A DNA stretch of 64,000 bases from Hydrogenedens sp964549105 (GTDB lineage: Bacteria > Hydrogenedentota > Hydrogenedentia > Hydrogenedentales > Hydrogenedentaceae), in the NCBI GenBank assembly GCA_964549105.1, contig CAZJTZ010000017.1:1-64000 (forward strand), written 5' to 3'. The position numbers and the translations under genes were made by a program. Below, piece after piece: positions 9,420 through 17,708 of the stretch (positions are counted from its first letter, which is position 1; the number at the start of each line of letters is the position of its first letter). The notes under the pieces were generated by a model that did not search any database, had not been told where the DNA came from, and saw only the letters and a list, made by a program, of their open reading frames with translations.

Positions 9420-9433
9420 AGACATTCCTGTCT
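9420..9433. repeat. Small hairpin repeat (AGACA type)
   Basis: AGACA, loop TTCC, TGTCT. Same stem core as the hairpins at 9351 and 9644. Confidence 0.5.
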
Positions 9434-9497
9434 GTTTCTTAAAAAGTTGCAACATGTTTCCATTTAATAGCTTTTGGGTTCAATCTAGAAGTCCTGA

Positions 9498-9604
9498 AAT
9501 GTAGGGGCGTATAGCATACGCCTCAAAAACGATACTTCCGCAAACAAACAATACCTCTGTAGCACTTGTCTATGGGGGCGTATAGCAATACGCCCCTACG
9601 AAAT
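9498..9604. repeat. REPIN-like element, copy 2
   Basis: A second copy of the unit at 9161-9266 in the same orientation. I see one substitution (CCGTAAAC versus CCGCAAAC) and a one-base difference in the spacer (GCATTGTC versus GCACTTGTC). Such similarity between copies about 230 bases apart points to recent duplication or ongoing mobility. Confidence 0.8.
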
Positions 9605-9643
9605 TTCTTTGAATATTTATCTTCTGTGTTCGATATTTTTTCG

Positions 9644-9658
9644 TAGACAAGATGTCTA
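9644..9658. repeat. Small hairpin repeat (AGACA type)
   Basis: TAGACA, loop AGA, TGTCTA. Third member of the hairpin family in this gap. Confidence 0.5.
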
Positions 9659-9770
9659 TGTTACCCTACAACCCCTATACATGGTTATCCAGAATATATT
9701 CTCGAATGCAATTTATTCAGCATGAGAGAATAACAAAGACTCTCCCTCTTGGCAAAAGAGTGAGTCCTTA

Positions 9771-9812
9771 TAGGGGGTGTTTGATAGGAACTGACCCCTC
9801 CGTAGCTAACGC
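9771..9812. repeat. Dispersed repeat, copy 1
   Basis: Shares the words GGGTGTTT, AACTGACCCCT and a TAGC/TAAC tail with 25841-25882, in the same orientation and with the same internal spacing. Identity is roughly three quarters by eye. Both copies lie beside REP-type hairpins in gene-free gaps. Confidence 0.5.
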
Positions 9813-10057
9813 GATACCTCCCCTTTGCAAGGTGAAGAGTTTTTTGATTTACACCCATTTATATATTTGATGTGGCATATAGAAACTGAATGTTTTTCTA
9901 CTATCCAGAAAAATATACCTTTGTGGTATTTTTTTAATAAAAAAACTTGTATAAATAATAATCTTTTTCTGTTATAAATTATTACAATATAAAGAATGAA
10001 ATTTTATTTTTCAATGTCTTAAAGGAACAAATAGTTATCTTTGTAATGTAATTAGAG

Positions 10058-10086
10058 TTGTGGGAGTGATAGAAATATGATATAAT
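10058..10086 (+). promoter_or_regulatory. Probable sigma-70 promoter for ffh
   Basis: TTGTGG at 10058-10063 and a consensus TATAAT at 10081-10086, separated by 17 bases and followed about 50 bases later by the ffh start. Confidence 0.5.
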
Positions 10087-10134
10087 ATAGTGCATTTCTT
10101 TAAATTTTTTCATTTTAAATTTGTAGAGTAGGAT

Positions 10135-11484
10135 ATGTTTGAATCTCTTTCTAAAAAATTAGAAACCGCTTTTAAGTTCTTTCGTGGTCAACTTCGGCTG
10201 ACAGAGGAAAACATGAGAGAAGGACTGCAAATTATTCGTGTAGCCCTTCTGGAAGCCGATGTTAACTATAAGGTAGTAAAGAAGTTTATTGATGATGTTC
10301 AGCAGAAGGCTCTGGGACAGAATGTTTTAGAAAGCATTAATCCCACCCAACAACTTATTAAGATTGTATATGATGAACTTGTTGAGATTATGGGTGGTGA
10401 GAATAAGGACCTGGTGAAAGCCAGTACACCTCCCACGATTATTATGTTGGTCGGTTTGCAAGGACAAGGGAAAACCACCTCGTGTGCGAAATTGGCATAT
10501 TACCTAAAACGGAAAAAGGGTCAAAATCCCATGTTGGTTGCTGCGGATATTTATCGTCCTGCGGCAATAAAGCAATTGGAAATTCTGGCACAACAGGTAG
10601 GTGCAGAATATTTTTCATTGGGCGATGGTGTGAGCCCTGTTGATATAGCCTTGATGTCTATTGGCGAAGCGAACCTGCGTGGTTGCGATACAATTATCCT
10701 TGATACAGCAGGGCGACTTCATATTGATATGGAGATGATGGCAGAAGTTAGACAAATATCCCAGCAAATAAAACCGCATGAAATACTTTTTGTCGCTAAT
10801 GCCATGATGGGACAGGATGCTGTCCGTTCTGCAAAACAATTCCATGATAGTGTGCCTCTTACAGGAGTCATACTGACACAGATGGACGGTGATGCCCGTG
10901 GTGGTGCTGCATTGAGTATTATTGAAGTAACGAACTGTCCTATAAAATTTATCGGCACAGGTGAGAAATTTGATGCTCTGGAACTGTTTCACCCGCGTAG
11001 AATGGCAGACCAGATTTTAGGTATGGGTGATGTTGTATCACTTGTAGAGAAGGCACAGGAAGTCGTTGATAAAGAGAAAGCCATACAATTTCAGGAAAAG
11101 GTTCGAAAAGCCAACTGGGATTTGGAAGACTTTTTAGAACAGATGCGACAGGTTAAGAAGATGGGGAGTTTTGGCGATTTGTTAAAAAAGATACCCGGCA
11201 TTGGTAAGATGATACCTTCTAATATGGATTTGCCTGAAGATGAATTAAAACACACAGAGGCAATCATATTATCTATGACTAAAGACGAGAGAAGAAATCC
11301 AAAGATGATAAATGGAAGTAGGCGTAGAAGAATAGCCGATGGAAGTGGCACATCCGTTCAGGATGTAAATGCGTTGTTGAAAGATTTTGAAAAGATGCGT
11401 AAAATGATGAAGGATATGATGAAAGGGGCTAAAGGCAAAATTCCCAAAGGAATGGGTCCTTTCATGCCCGGTAATATGATGTAG
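10135..11484 (+). CDS. ffh: Signal recognition particle protein Ffh (SRP54)
   Basis: A 449-residue Ffh that binds signal sequences of nascent membrane proteins and, with SRP RNA and FtsY, delivers ribosomes to the translocon. The N domain covers about residues 1-90, the G domain 95-295 and the Met-rich M domain 300-449, which ends in a glycine/methionine tail. The P-loop GLQGQGKTTS, ADIYRPAA, DTAGRL and TGEKFDALELFHP are normal. Two motifs are not: the G4 element usually read TKxD is TQMD here (Lys replaced by Gln), and the usual DAMTGQ is NAMMGQ. It leads the rpsP-khpA-trmD-rplS cluster. Confidence 0.95.
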   Translation: MFESLSKKLETAFKFFRGQLRLTEENMREGLQIIRVALLEADVNYKVVKKFIDDVQQKALGQNVLESINPTQQLIKIVYDELVEIMGGENKDLVKASTPPTIIMLVGLQGQGKTTSCAKLAYYLKRKKGQNPMLVAADIYRPAAIKQLEILAQQVGAEYFSLGDGVSPVDIALMSIGEANLRGCDTIILDTAGRLHIDMEMMAEVRQISQQIKPHEILFVANAMMGQDAVRSAKQFHDSVPLTGVILTQMDGDARGGAALSIIEVTNCPIKFIGTGEKFDALELFHPRRMADQILGMGDVVSLVEKAQEVVDKEKAIQFQEKVRKANWDLEDFLEQMRQVKKMGSFGDLLKKIPGIGKMIPSNMDLPEDELKHTEAIILSMTKDERRNPKMINGSRRRRIADGSGTSVQDVNALLKDFEKMRKMMKDMMKGAKGKIPKGMGPFMPGNMM

Positions 11485-11537
11485 CAATAAAATAATAATG
11501 TTGTATAAACCTAAAAAATATTAAGGAAAGGAAAATT

Positions 11538-11804
11538 ATGGCAACAGTAATCCGCTTAAAAAGAGGTGGAAGGACTCATGAACCCTATTATCGGATTGTG
11601 GTAATGGATGTTAAAGAAAGAAGACAGGGTAAAGAGATTGATATTATCGGTTATTATCAACCGAAATCTAAACCTGAACCCATTACTAAAATTGATGACG
11701 AAAAGTTAAAGCAATGGCTGGCGAAGGGTGCACTTCCTTCGGAAACAGTCAGCTCGCTAATTAAAAAGACAAATAACATGAAAGTTACATCACAAGCACA
11801 ATAG
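11538..11804 (+). CDS. rpsP: 30S ribosomal protein S16
   Basis: An 88-residue S16 with the diagnostic start VIRLKRGGRTHEPYYRIVV and the following VMDVKERRQGKEIDIIGYYQP. It is needed for assembly of the 5' domain of the small subunit. A strong AAGGAAAGG ribosome-binding site precedes the ATG. Its position after ffh and before khpA is the standard order. Confidence 0.96.
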   Translation: MATVIRLKRGGRTHEPYYRIVVMDVKERRQGKEIDIIGYYQPKSKPEPITKIDDEKLKQWLAKGALPSETVSSLIKKTNNMKVTSQAQ

Positions 11805-11826
11805 CCTAATATAATGGAGTTTTGCA

Positions 11827-12072
11827 GTGGAAGACCTTGTTGAATTTATAGTTAAAAAACTTGTCAAAAAGCCCGAAGAGGTTTCTGTATCTGCCATCGA
11901 ATCGGAGGAAGAAATTGTCCTCCAATTAAAAGTGGATAAGGATGATATGGGGCGAGTTATTGGTAAGAATGGCAAAACAATTAAAGCCATACGAACGATG
12001 TTAAATATTGCGTCAGCCAAAAAAGGCAAACGGATTAATCTGGAAATCCTCGAAGAAGTTGAGGAAAAGTAA
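11827..12072 (+). CDS. khpA: KH-domain RNA-binding protein KhpA
   Basis: An 81-residue single KH-domain protein (KhpA/YlqC) with the GxxG loop as GKNGKTIKAIRTML at about residues 45-58. KhpA, usually with KhpB, binds many RNAs. The GTG start at 11827 has GGAG 8 bases upstream. Normally rimM follows in this operon; here trmD follows directly, 18 bases after the stop if its ATG is used. Confidence 0.92.
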   Translation: MEDLVEFIVKKLVKKPEEVSVSAIESEEEIVLQLKVDKDDMGRVIGKNGKTIKAIRTMLNIASAKKGKRINLEILEEVEEK

Positions 12073-12090
12073 ATATTAAGTTTGGTTGGA

Positions 12091-12813
12091 ATGACAATCA
12101 GGATAGATGTTTTAACAATTTTTCCAGAATATTTTACAATTCCCCTTCAAGCCAGTTTATTAGGTAAAGCGATAAAGGAAGGGATTATGAAAGTGCATGT
12201 TCATAATATACGGGATTTTGCAAAAGATAAACATAAGACGGTAGATGACACACCTTACGGAGGTGGTCCAGGAATGGTTATGAAATGCGAGCCAATTTTC
12301 GAAGCAGTTGAAAGTTTGAGAGATAAAAACTCTCTCGAACATGTGATACTTTTATCACCAGCAGGTCAGGTGTTGACTCAGGATAAGGTAAAAGAACTAT
12401 CGCAATGGAAAGATTTTGTTTTGATATGTGGACGCTATGAAGGAGTAGATGAACGAATTGTTGAAAATATAGTTACCGAAGAAATATCTATTGGGGATTA
12501 TGTTTTAAGCGGTGGTGAACTTCCTGCACTTGTTGTGATTGAAGCAGTAAGTCGGATGTTACCCGGTGTTGTGGGTGAATGGGAATCTATTACAAATGAT
12601 TCCTTATACAACGGATTATTAACCTGTCCCCAGTATACGAAACCTGTAGAGTTCCGTGGAATGAAAGTTCCTGAAGTGTTAGCCTCTGGAAATCATGTCC
12701 AGATTAAAAAGTGGCGTGAGGAGCAATCTTTCCTACGCACAAAGAGAAAAAGACCGGATTTATTGAAGAGGCATGAAGAACAGAAGAAGGTAGACAATAG
12801 AGAAAGAGAATAA
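12091..12813 (+). CDS. trmD: tRNA (guanine-N1)-methyltransferase TrmD
   Basis: A 240-residue SPOUT methyltransferase that makes m1G37 in tRNAs reading CNN and some other codons, preventing frameshifts. Recognised from the start IRIDVLTIFPEYF, the PYGGGPGMVMKCEP segment, LICGRYEGVDERI and IGDYVLSGGELPALVVIEA, which form the AdoMet-binding trefoil knot. ATG 12091 is chosen because it gives the family's usual N-terminus; an in-frame TTG at 12082 would add three residues and neither has a strong ribosome-binding site. No rimM lies between khpA and trmD, unlike the common operon. Confidence 0.95.
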   Translation: MTIRIDVLTIFPEYFTIPLQASLLGKAIKEGIMKVHVHNIRDFAKDKHKTVDDTPYGGGPGMVMKCEPIFEAVESLRDKNSLEHVILLSPAGQVLTQDKVKELSQWKDFVLICGRYEGVDERIVENIVTEEISIGDYVLSGGELPALVVIEAVSRMLPGVVGEWESITNDSLYNGLLTCPQYTKPVEFRGMKVPEVLASGNHVQIKKWREEQSFLRTKRKRPDLLKRHEEQKKVDNRERE

Positions 12814-12865
12814 CAAAAAATAAGATAAAAAACAATAATAAAACACCAAAAAAGGAGATTTTACC

Positions 12866-13261
12866 GTGGATATTATTACTGAATATAACGCTAAACACAT
12901 GAAACCCCCCGAGCAATTGCCCGAGTTCGATATCGGGGATACAGTTCGTGTCCATTTCAAAATCGTCGAAGGGGGAAAAGAAAGAGTACAGATATTTGAA
13001 GGTGTAGTTATCGGACATAATCATGGTACAGGTCCTAATGCTACTTTTACCGTTAGAAGGGTTACCTATGGTGAAGGAGTAGAACGCGTTTTCCCATTAC
13101 ATTCACCAAGAATTGCAAAGGTTGATGTTGTTCGTAAAGGTAAAGTAAGAAGGGCAAAACTTTATTATTTGAGAGAACGCGTCGGCAAACATGCTAAAGT
13201 AAAAGCGAAGCAAAGACTTGTCAACAGCGAAGTAGAACAAGAATCCTCAACAGAAAATTAA
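12866..13261 (+). CDS. rplS: 50S ribosomal protein L19
   Basis: A 131-residue L19, recognised from FDIGDTVRVHFKIVEGGKER, the IQVFEG-like QIFEGVVIG, the TFTVRRVTYGEGVERVFPLH block and the basic end of the core. It sits at the subunit interface of the ribosome. The start is GTG at 12866, preceded by AAAAGGAG at 9 bases. The Glu/Ser-rich tail after residue 115 is a short extension. Confidence 0.95.
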   Translation: MDIITEYNAKHMKPPEQLPEFDIGDTVRVHFKIVEGGKERVQIFEGVVIGHNHGTGPNATFTVRRVTYGEGVERVFPLHSPRIAKVDVVRKGKVRRAKLYYLRERVGKHAKVKAKQRLVNSEVEQESSTEN

Positions 13262-13378
13262 ATCGAAAATTTACAATATAAATACAAATACTATAGATAC
13301 TATTCCAGTAAAAAGAGGTTCTTAATTTGAAAAATGGGATAAGAGAGCAGTATATTAATAAAAACACTGGAATATTTT

Positions 13379-13981
13379 ATGGTAAATGGGGATGTTCTTG
13401 TATTAAATCGCTCATGGATTGCGGTGAATATAACCACCGTGAAGAGGGCTATGGTTTTGCTTTTTCAAGGGCATGCGTGCGTTGTTCATCCTCGAGATTA
13501 CACCTTGTATGATTTCAATTCCTGGTGCGAGTTCTCTCAGCAAAAAGAATATTTTAAAGGCGGGAAATATATTATAACTCCCAGTATGAAAATATTATTA
13601 CCTGATGTTATTTTGCTGACTGTTTACAATGGCTTTATGCTTCGTGAAGTCCGTTTATGCAGAAAAAATATATTCGAGAGAGACCGCTGTCAGTGTCAAT
13701 ATTGTGGGAAAGTGCTTCCCAAACATGAATTGACCATTGACCATGTAATTCCTCGTTCCCGTGGAGGCGAAGACACCTGGGAAAATCTTGTGCTGGCATG
13801 TGTGCATTGTAACCTCAAAAAGGGAAGCATGACCCCCGAAGAATCGCAAATGTCTTTACTTCGTAAACCCATTGCCCCAAAATGGCTTCCGAAGTTAGGT
13901 ATTCAAATTAGAAAAGAACAACTTTCTTCATGGCAAAAATTTGTGGACTTTGCCTATTGGCACACAGAAATAGCAGAATAA
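13379..13981 (+). CDS. HNH endonuclease domain protein
   Basis: A 200-residue protein with a C-terminal HNH nuclease domain: a zinc-binding CQYCGK and CVHCNLKKG frame the catalytic core LTIDHVIPRSRGGEDTWENL (His of DHV, Asn of ENL). The N-terminal ~100 residues (VLNRSWIAVNITTVKRAM, then FQGHACVV) are the typical front of a widespread chromosomal HNH family found in planctomycetes, cyanobacteria and others. Its role is unknown; it is not obviously part of a homing or phage element. It follows rplS by 117 bases. Confidence 0.82.
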   Translation: MVNGDVLVLNRSWIAVNITTVKRAMVLLFQGHACVVHPRDYTLYDFNSWCEFSQQKEYFKGGKYIITPSMKILLPDVILLTVYNGFMLREVRLCRKNIFERDRCQCQYCGKVLPKHELTIDHVIPRSRGGEDTWENLVLACVHCNLKKGSMTPEESQMSLLRKPIAPKWLPKLGIQIRKEQLSSWQKFVDFAYWHTEIAE

Positions 13982-14200
13982 CTCCTTCCAATGAAAAAGT
14001 GAGGAAATACTTTTATTTTCTAACAGTGAATTTACTTACAAGTGTTCACTAAAAATAAGTAGGAGGACTAAGACCTATTTTGTAGTTAGTCTTTTTGTGC
14101 CGTTTTAGATTGTTAGATGCAGAATTGTCTATAATCGTGGTATTATAAATTCTATTTTTTCAATAAACTCAAAACTTAATAAAATCAGACGGATAATAAA
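13982..14200. other. Intergenic region before gltX
   Basis: 219 bases with one possible terminator (listed separately) and an AT-rich stretch that probably holds the gltX promoter. No gene is seen. Confidence 0.5.
14066..14096 (+). terminator. Possible intrinsic terminator after the HNH gene
   Basis: GACTAA at 14066-14071 pairs with TTAGTC at 14086-14091, followed by five Ts. The stem is only 6 bp with a 14-base loop, so it is weak. Confidence 0.4.
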
Positions 14201-15664
14201 ATGATTCGTACAAGAATTGCACCCTCACCATCAGGTTTTTTACATATTGGCACGGCAAAAACGGCTTTGTATAATTGGCTTTTTGCCAGAAAAAATAATG
14301 GAACTTTCATCCTTCGGCTTGAAGATACAGATGCAGAACGGACAGATGAGCAGTTCGTTCAAGGTATGTGCGAAGGTTTCAAATGGCTTGGAATTGATTG
14401 GGATGAAGGGCCACCTTTCGGAGATGTTTCTGAAAAGGGAAATTATGGTCCCTACCGACAGAGTCAAAGAAAAGAACTGTATCAAAAGATAGCATATCAA
14501 CTCCTTGAAAAGGGAAAAGCCTATAAGTGTTTTTGTTCAAAGGAAAGTCTGGAATCTTATAAGGATGAAGCAGGGAATTTATACTATCCCGGTTTTTGCC
14601 GAAACCTTACACCAGAACAAATTCGTGAAAAGGGAGATGCCCCTTATGTCCTCCGTTTTCGTGTTCCAGAGGGAGAAACAGTGATTGAAGACCTTATACA
14701 GGGAACAGTCCGTTTTAATAATAGTCAATATGACGATTTCGTAATTCTTCGTGCCAATGGTGACCCGGTATTCCATCTTGCGGTAGTGGTTGATGATATT
14801 TATATGAAGATTACTCATATTATTCGTGGGGATGACCATCTGACAAACACACCCCGACATGTTATGCTTTTTAACGCTTTGAACGCACCATTGCCTAAAC
14901 ATGCACATCACCCGTTGGTACTTGATGAACAGGGTCGGAAGTATAGCAAACGGCTTCATGGTGCAAATGTTCTGGATTGGCGTGATGATGGCTATGTACC
15001 AGAAGCCATTGTTAATTATGTGGCACTGTTAGGCTGGACATCAGAAGAGGAAAATCGCGAATTTTTTACCTTGCCTGAACTTATCCAATATTTTTCTATC
15101 GAACGAATTGGCAAATCTCCGGCTCGATTTGACCGTAAAAAATTAGAGTGGCTTAACGGTCTTCATATACGACACCTTTCTCCGGAAGATTTACGCAATA
15201 GGCTTATTCCTATTCTTGAAAAGAATGGTTTTGATACTTCCACTAAATCAAAAGAATGGCTGACGAAATTAGCCCAGATCTGTCAGGAGAAATTGCCTAC
15301 TCTTAATCGTATTGTTTTCCTCTCTGACTTTTTCTTCAACGAGGTTGAGGCTTATGAGCCCGAAGCAGAAGCAAAGTTATGGAAATCACCGCAACAAATA
15401 ATTGTATATTTTGAAAAAATTCAGGACAAATTATCTCAAATTGAGTTGTGGGAACATGATTCATTGAAAAAGGCGTATGAAGAGTGTTGCGCTGAACTCA
15501 ATGTAAAATTTGGTGCATTGGTAAATCCATCTCGATTAGCACTTACGGGAAAATCCGTGGGACCAGGCTTCTTTGAATTGACCGAACTTCTGGGTAAGGA
15601 AGTAACATTAAATAGATTGAATAGAGCAATTGAATACTTAAAAGCAAAGGAGGCTAAGTCGTGA
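14201..15664 (+). CDS. gltX: Glutamyl-tRNA synthetase
   Basis: A 487-residue class I synthetase that charges tRNA-Glu. The HIGH-type signature is APSPSGFLHIGTAKTAL, the KMSKS loop is GRKYSKRLHGANV, and the Rossmann core includes RLEDTDAERT and HIIRGDDHLTNTPRH. Cys-x-Cys near residue 108 and a later PGFC could form the zinc site known from E. coli GluRS. The C-terminal helical anticodon-binding part is full length. It overlaps the following ROK kinase gene by 4 bases (GTGA), so the two are translationally coupled. Whether it also charges tRNA-Gln cannot be told here. Confidence 0.95.
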   Translation: MIRTRIAPSPSGFLHIGTAKTALYNWLFARKNNGTFILRLEDTDAERTDEQFVQGMCEGFKWLGIDWDEGPPFGDVSEKGNYGPYRQSQRKELYQKIAYQLLEKGKAYKCFCSKESLESYKDEAGNLYYPGFCRNLTPEQIREKGDAPYVLRFRVPEGETVIEDLIQGTVRFNNSQYDDFVILRANGDPVFHLAVVVDDIYMKITHIIRGDDHLTNTPRHVMLFNALNAPLPKHAHHPLVLDEQGRKYSKRLHGANVLDWRDDGYVPEAIVNYVALLGWTSEEENREFFTLPELIQYFSIERIGKSPARFDRKKLEWLNGLHIRHLSPEDLRNRLIPILEKNGFDTSTKSKEWLTKLAQICQEKLPTLNRIVFLSDFFFNEVEAYEPEAEAKLWKSPQQIIVYFEKIQDKLSQIELWEHDSLKKAYEECCAELNVKFGALVNPSRLALTGKSVGPGFFELTELLGKEVTLNRLNRAIEYLKAKEAKS

Positions 15665-16659
15665 GCAAATATATTATTGGAGTAGATTTAGGTGGGACAA
15701 ACATTAAAACAGCCATCGTGTCTGAAGAGAAAAAGATTATTGCAAAAACAAGTGTCCCAACCCCTGCACAAAAAGGTCCAGAAGCCGTTATGGACGCCAT
15801 GGCAAAAACTGTGCATGATTTAATGGACAGGGAAAACATTTCTTTACAAGAGGTTTTATCTGTGGGTGTTGGTGCACCGGGTCCGATGAACTGGAAGACA
15901 GGCATTGTATATAGTCCTCCTAACTTATCTGGCTGGCATAATGTTCCGCTTGCAGCCGAAATGCGAAATAGATTAAAAATCCCTTGCTATATTGAGAATG
16001 ACGCAAACGCAGCATGCTTCGGCGAATACTGGTTAGGTGCAGGACAGGGTTGTGAATGTATTGCTGTATTCACATTAGGCACAGGTGTAGGTGGCGGTAT
16101 TGTTGTGTTTAAACAGTTATTGCGAGGTATTGATGGGACGGCGGGCGAACTGGGTCATCTTAAAGTGCAACGCGATGGTCGGCTTTGTGGCTGTGGTTCT
16201 CGGGGATGTCTGGAAGCGTATGCTTCTGTAACAGGAATGGTCCGCACGGCTCAAGAGGGAATTGAAAAAGGAAGGGAAACAATATTAACTAAACTATGCA
16301 ATAATGATATGGATAAGATTACAGGGAAAATGATTTCGCAGGCTGCCGATAAGGGTGACGCATTTGCTCAAGAGGTTTTTCAAGAAACAGCAATATGGCT
16401 TGGGTTGGGAATTGCCAGTGTTGTGAATATGCTCAATCCTGAAAGAGTCATACTTTGTGGCGGAATGATTGCTGCGAAGGAACGACTATTTAAGCCTGTC
16501 CGCGAAACAGTCATGAAAAATGCTTTTGAAGTTCCAGCCAAACGCTGTGAGATACTCCCGGCGGGATTAGATGAAGATAGTGGCGTTTTTGGTTGTGCAG
16601 GTTGTGCCCTGACCCGTTATTATGAGGACAATAAACAATCTTTCAATCATAACTATTAG
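15661..16659 (+). CDS. ROK-family sugar kinase (glucokinase-like)
   Basis: A 332-residue ROK protein with the phosphate-binding IGVDLGGTNIKTAIV, the catalytic IENDANAACFGEYWLG, LGTGVGGGIV, and the ROK zinc motif CGCGSRGCLEAYAS with the preceding GELGHLKV His. It has no DNA-binding N-terminal domain, so it is a kinase and not a repressor; glucose is the likeliest substrate. The GTG start overlaps the gltX stop. With the PfkB kinase immediately downstream it forms a small carbohydrate-phosphorylating pair. Confidence 0.88.
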   Translation: MSKYIIGVDLGGTNIKTAIVSEEKKIIAKTSVPTPAQKGPEAVMDAMAKTVHDLMDRENISLQEVLSVGVGAPGPMNWKTGIVYSPPNLSGWHNVPLAAEMRNRLKIPCYIENDANAACFGEYWLGAGQGCECIAVFTLGTGVGGGIVVFKQLLRGIDGTAGELGHLKVQRDGRLCGCGSRGCLEAYASVTGMVRTAQEGIEKGRETILTKLCNNDMDKITGKMISQAADKGDAFAQEVFQETAIWLGLGIASVVNMLNPERVILCGGMIAAKERLFKPVRETVMKNAFEVPAKRCEILPAGLDEDSGVFGCAGCALTRYYEDNKQSFNHNY

Positions 16660-16682
16660 TCCAGTAGGGTATTTGTGTCCCT

Positions 16683-17708
16683 ATGTATCTAACCGTTACA
16701 CCTAATCCTTGTATTGACAAAACAATCTATATACCACACTTTAAACCGGGCGACAGGGTGCGTTCCAACAAATATACGCAAATTTCTGGTGGAAAAGGCA
16801 ATAATGTAGCACGAATTCTAATTTCTCTCGGTTTTCCTGCTGCGGCTATTCTATGGGTCGGTGGATACACAGGGAAACAAGTAGTTAAAATGCTTCGAGA
16901 AGATGATAAGGTAAAATGCTTTCCTGTGTGGACGCATATCCCGACCAGAACAATAACAACCGTGCTTGAAGAAGAATTAGGACGACAGACTGCATTCTTT
17001 GAACCCGGACCTAAAATATCAGAACAAGAATACAATAATTTGATAGAGAGATTTAAGAAAATCCTACAAACTCATTCTGTTCCTGTGGCTACTTTTTCGG
17101 GAACTGTTCCTGACCCCAATGTAGCCTCTCTGTATAAGGTATTAATAGATATTGCCAATAAACAGGGGAGTATAACAATCCTTGATTCCTACGGAAATGA
17201 GTTTTCTGAAGGTATTCAGAGTAACCCTTTTATGGTTAAACCGAATGTAGAAGAGTTATCAAAATTTTTAAAAACTGAATTGTCCGATAAGAAGTCCCGA
17301 ATAGACGCAGTCCAGTTCATCAAACAAAAATATAGAATTCCACTGGTGGTTCTTTCTCTGGGCGCAGAAGGTGCGTTCGTCTTTTATGAAAACATCTTTT
17401 TACACTTTGTGCCACCGCGGATAAAAGAGGTTAATCCTGTGGGGTCAGGTGATGCACTTGTGGCTGGTTTTGCCGTGGGATTGGCAAAGAAATTTTCCAT
17501 ATATGATACGGGTAGACTGGGTATAGCCTTAGGAACAGCCAACGCAATGATGTGGGACATCGGGAAGTTTGATATAAAAAATTTATTGGAGATTTATGAA
17601 CAGGTTAAAGTGTATTCCATTAATCCCATGAATAATCAGAAAGCCCAATGCAAAGAGCATACACCTCTACATTTGCTTCTTCCAGAGTTAGCATATTCTT
17701 CTCCGTAG
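16683..17708 (+). CDS. PfkB-family hexose(phosphate) kinase, 1-phosphofructokinase type
   Basis: A 341-residue ribokinase-fold kinase of the FruK/LacC/PfkB branch: the start LTVTPNPCIDKTIYI, the GGKGNNVARIL substrate motif, VKPNVEEL, and the anion-hole/catalytic NPVGSGDALVAGFA. Family members phosphorylate fructose-1-phosphate, fructose-6-phosphate or tagatose-6-phosphate; no PTS genes are nearby, so the substrate is open. Its last 89 bases overlap the end of lpxK on the opposite strand, with both proteins appearing complete. Confidence 0.85.
   Translation: MYLTVTPNPCIDKTIYIPHFKPGDRVRSNKYTQISGGKGNNVARILISLGFPAAAILWVGGYTGKQVVKMLREDDKVKCFPVWTHIPTRTITTVLEEELGRQTAFFEPGPKISEQEYNNLIERFKKILQTHSVPVATFSGTVPDPNVASLYKVLIDIANKQGSITILDSYGNEFSEGIQSNPFMVKPNVEELSKFLKTELSDKKSRIDAVQFIKQKYRIPLVVLSLGAEGAFVFYENIFLHFVPPRIKEVNPVGSGDALVAGFAVGLAKKFSIYDTGRLGIALGTANAMMWDIGKFDIKNLLEIYEQVKVYSINPMNNQKAQCKEHTPLHLLLPELAYSSP

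Larger units (their letters stand above)
9067..10134. other. Gene-free, repeat-dense region
   Basis: About 1.07 kb without a convincing gene. It holds two REPIN-like units, three AGACA/TGTCT hairpins, one copy of a dispersed element shared with 25.84 kb, and the ffh promoter at the right end. A 72-codon frame at 9652-9870 is built from repeat sequence and has no ribosome-binding site. Confidence 0.7.

Noticed and set aside
9161..9604. CRISPR array
   Set aside because: Only two repeat units about 340 bases apart, each an internally palindromic 106-mer, with no regular spacers and no cas genes.
9652..9870. 72-codon open frame in the repeat-rich gap
   Set aside because: It begins inside a hairpin repeat and spans the dispersed element; nothing supports translation.
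13327..13512. 61-codon frame overlapping the HNH gene start
   Set aside because: It lies out of frame with the HNH protein, whose N-terminus is conserved in the other frame.
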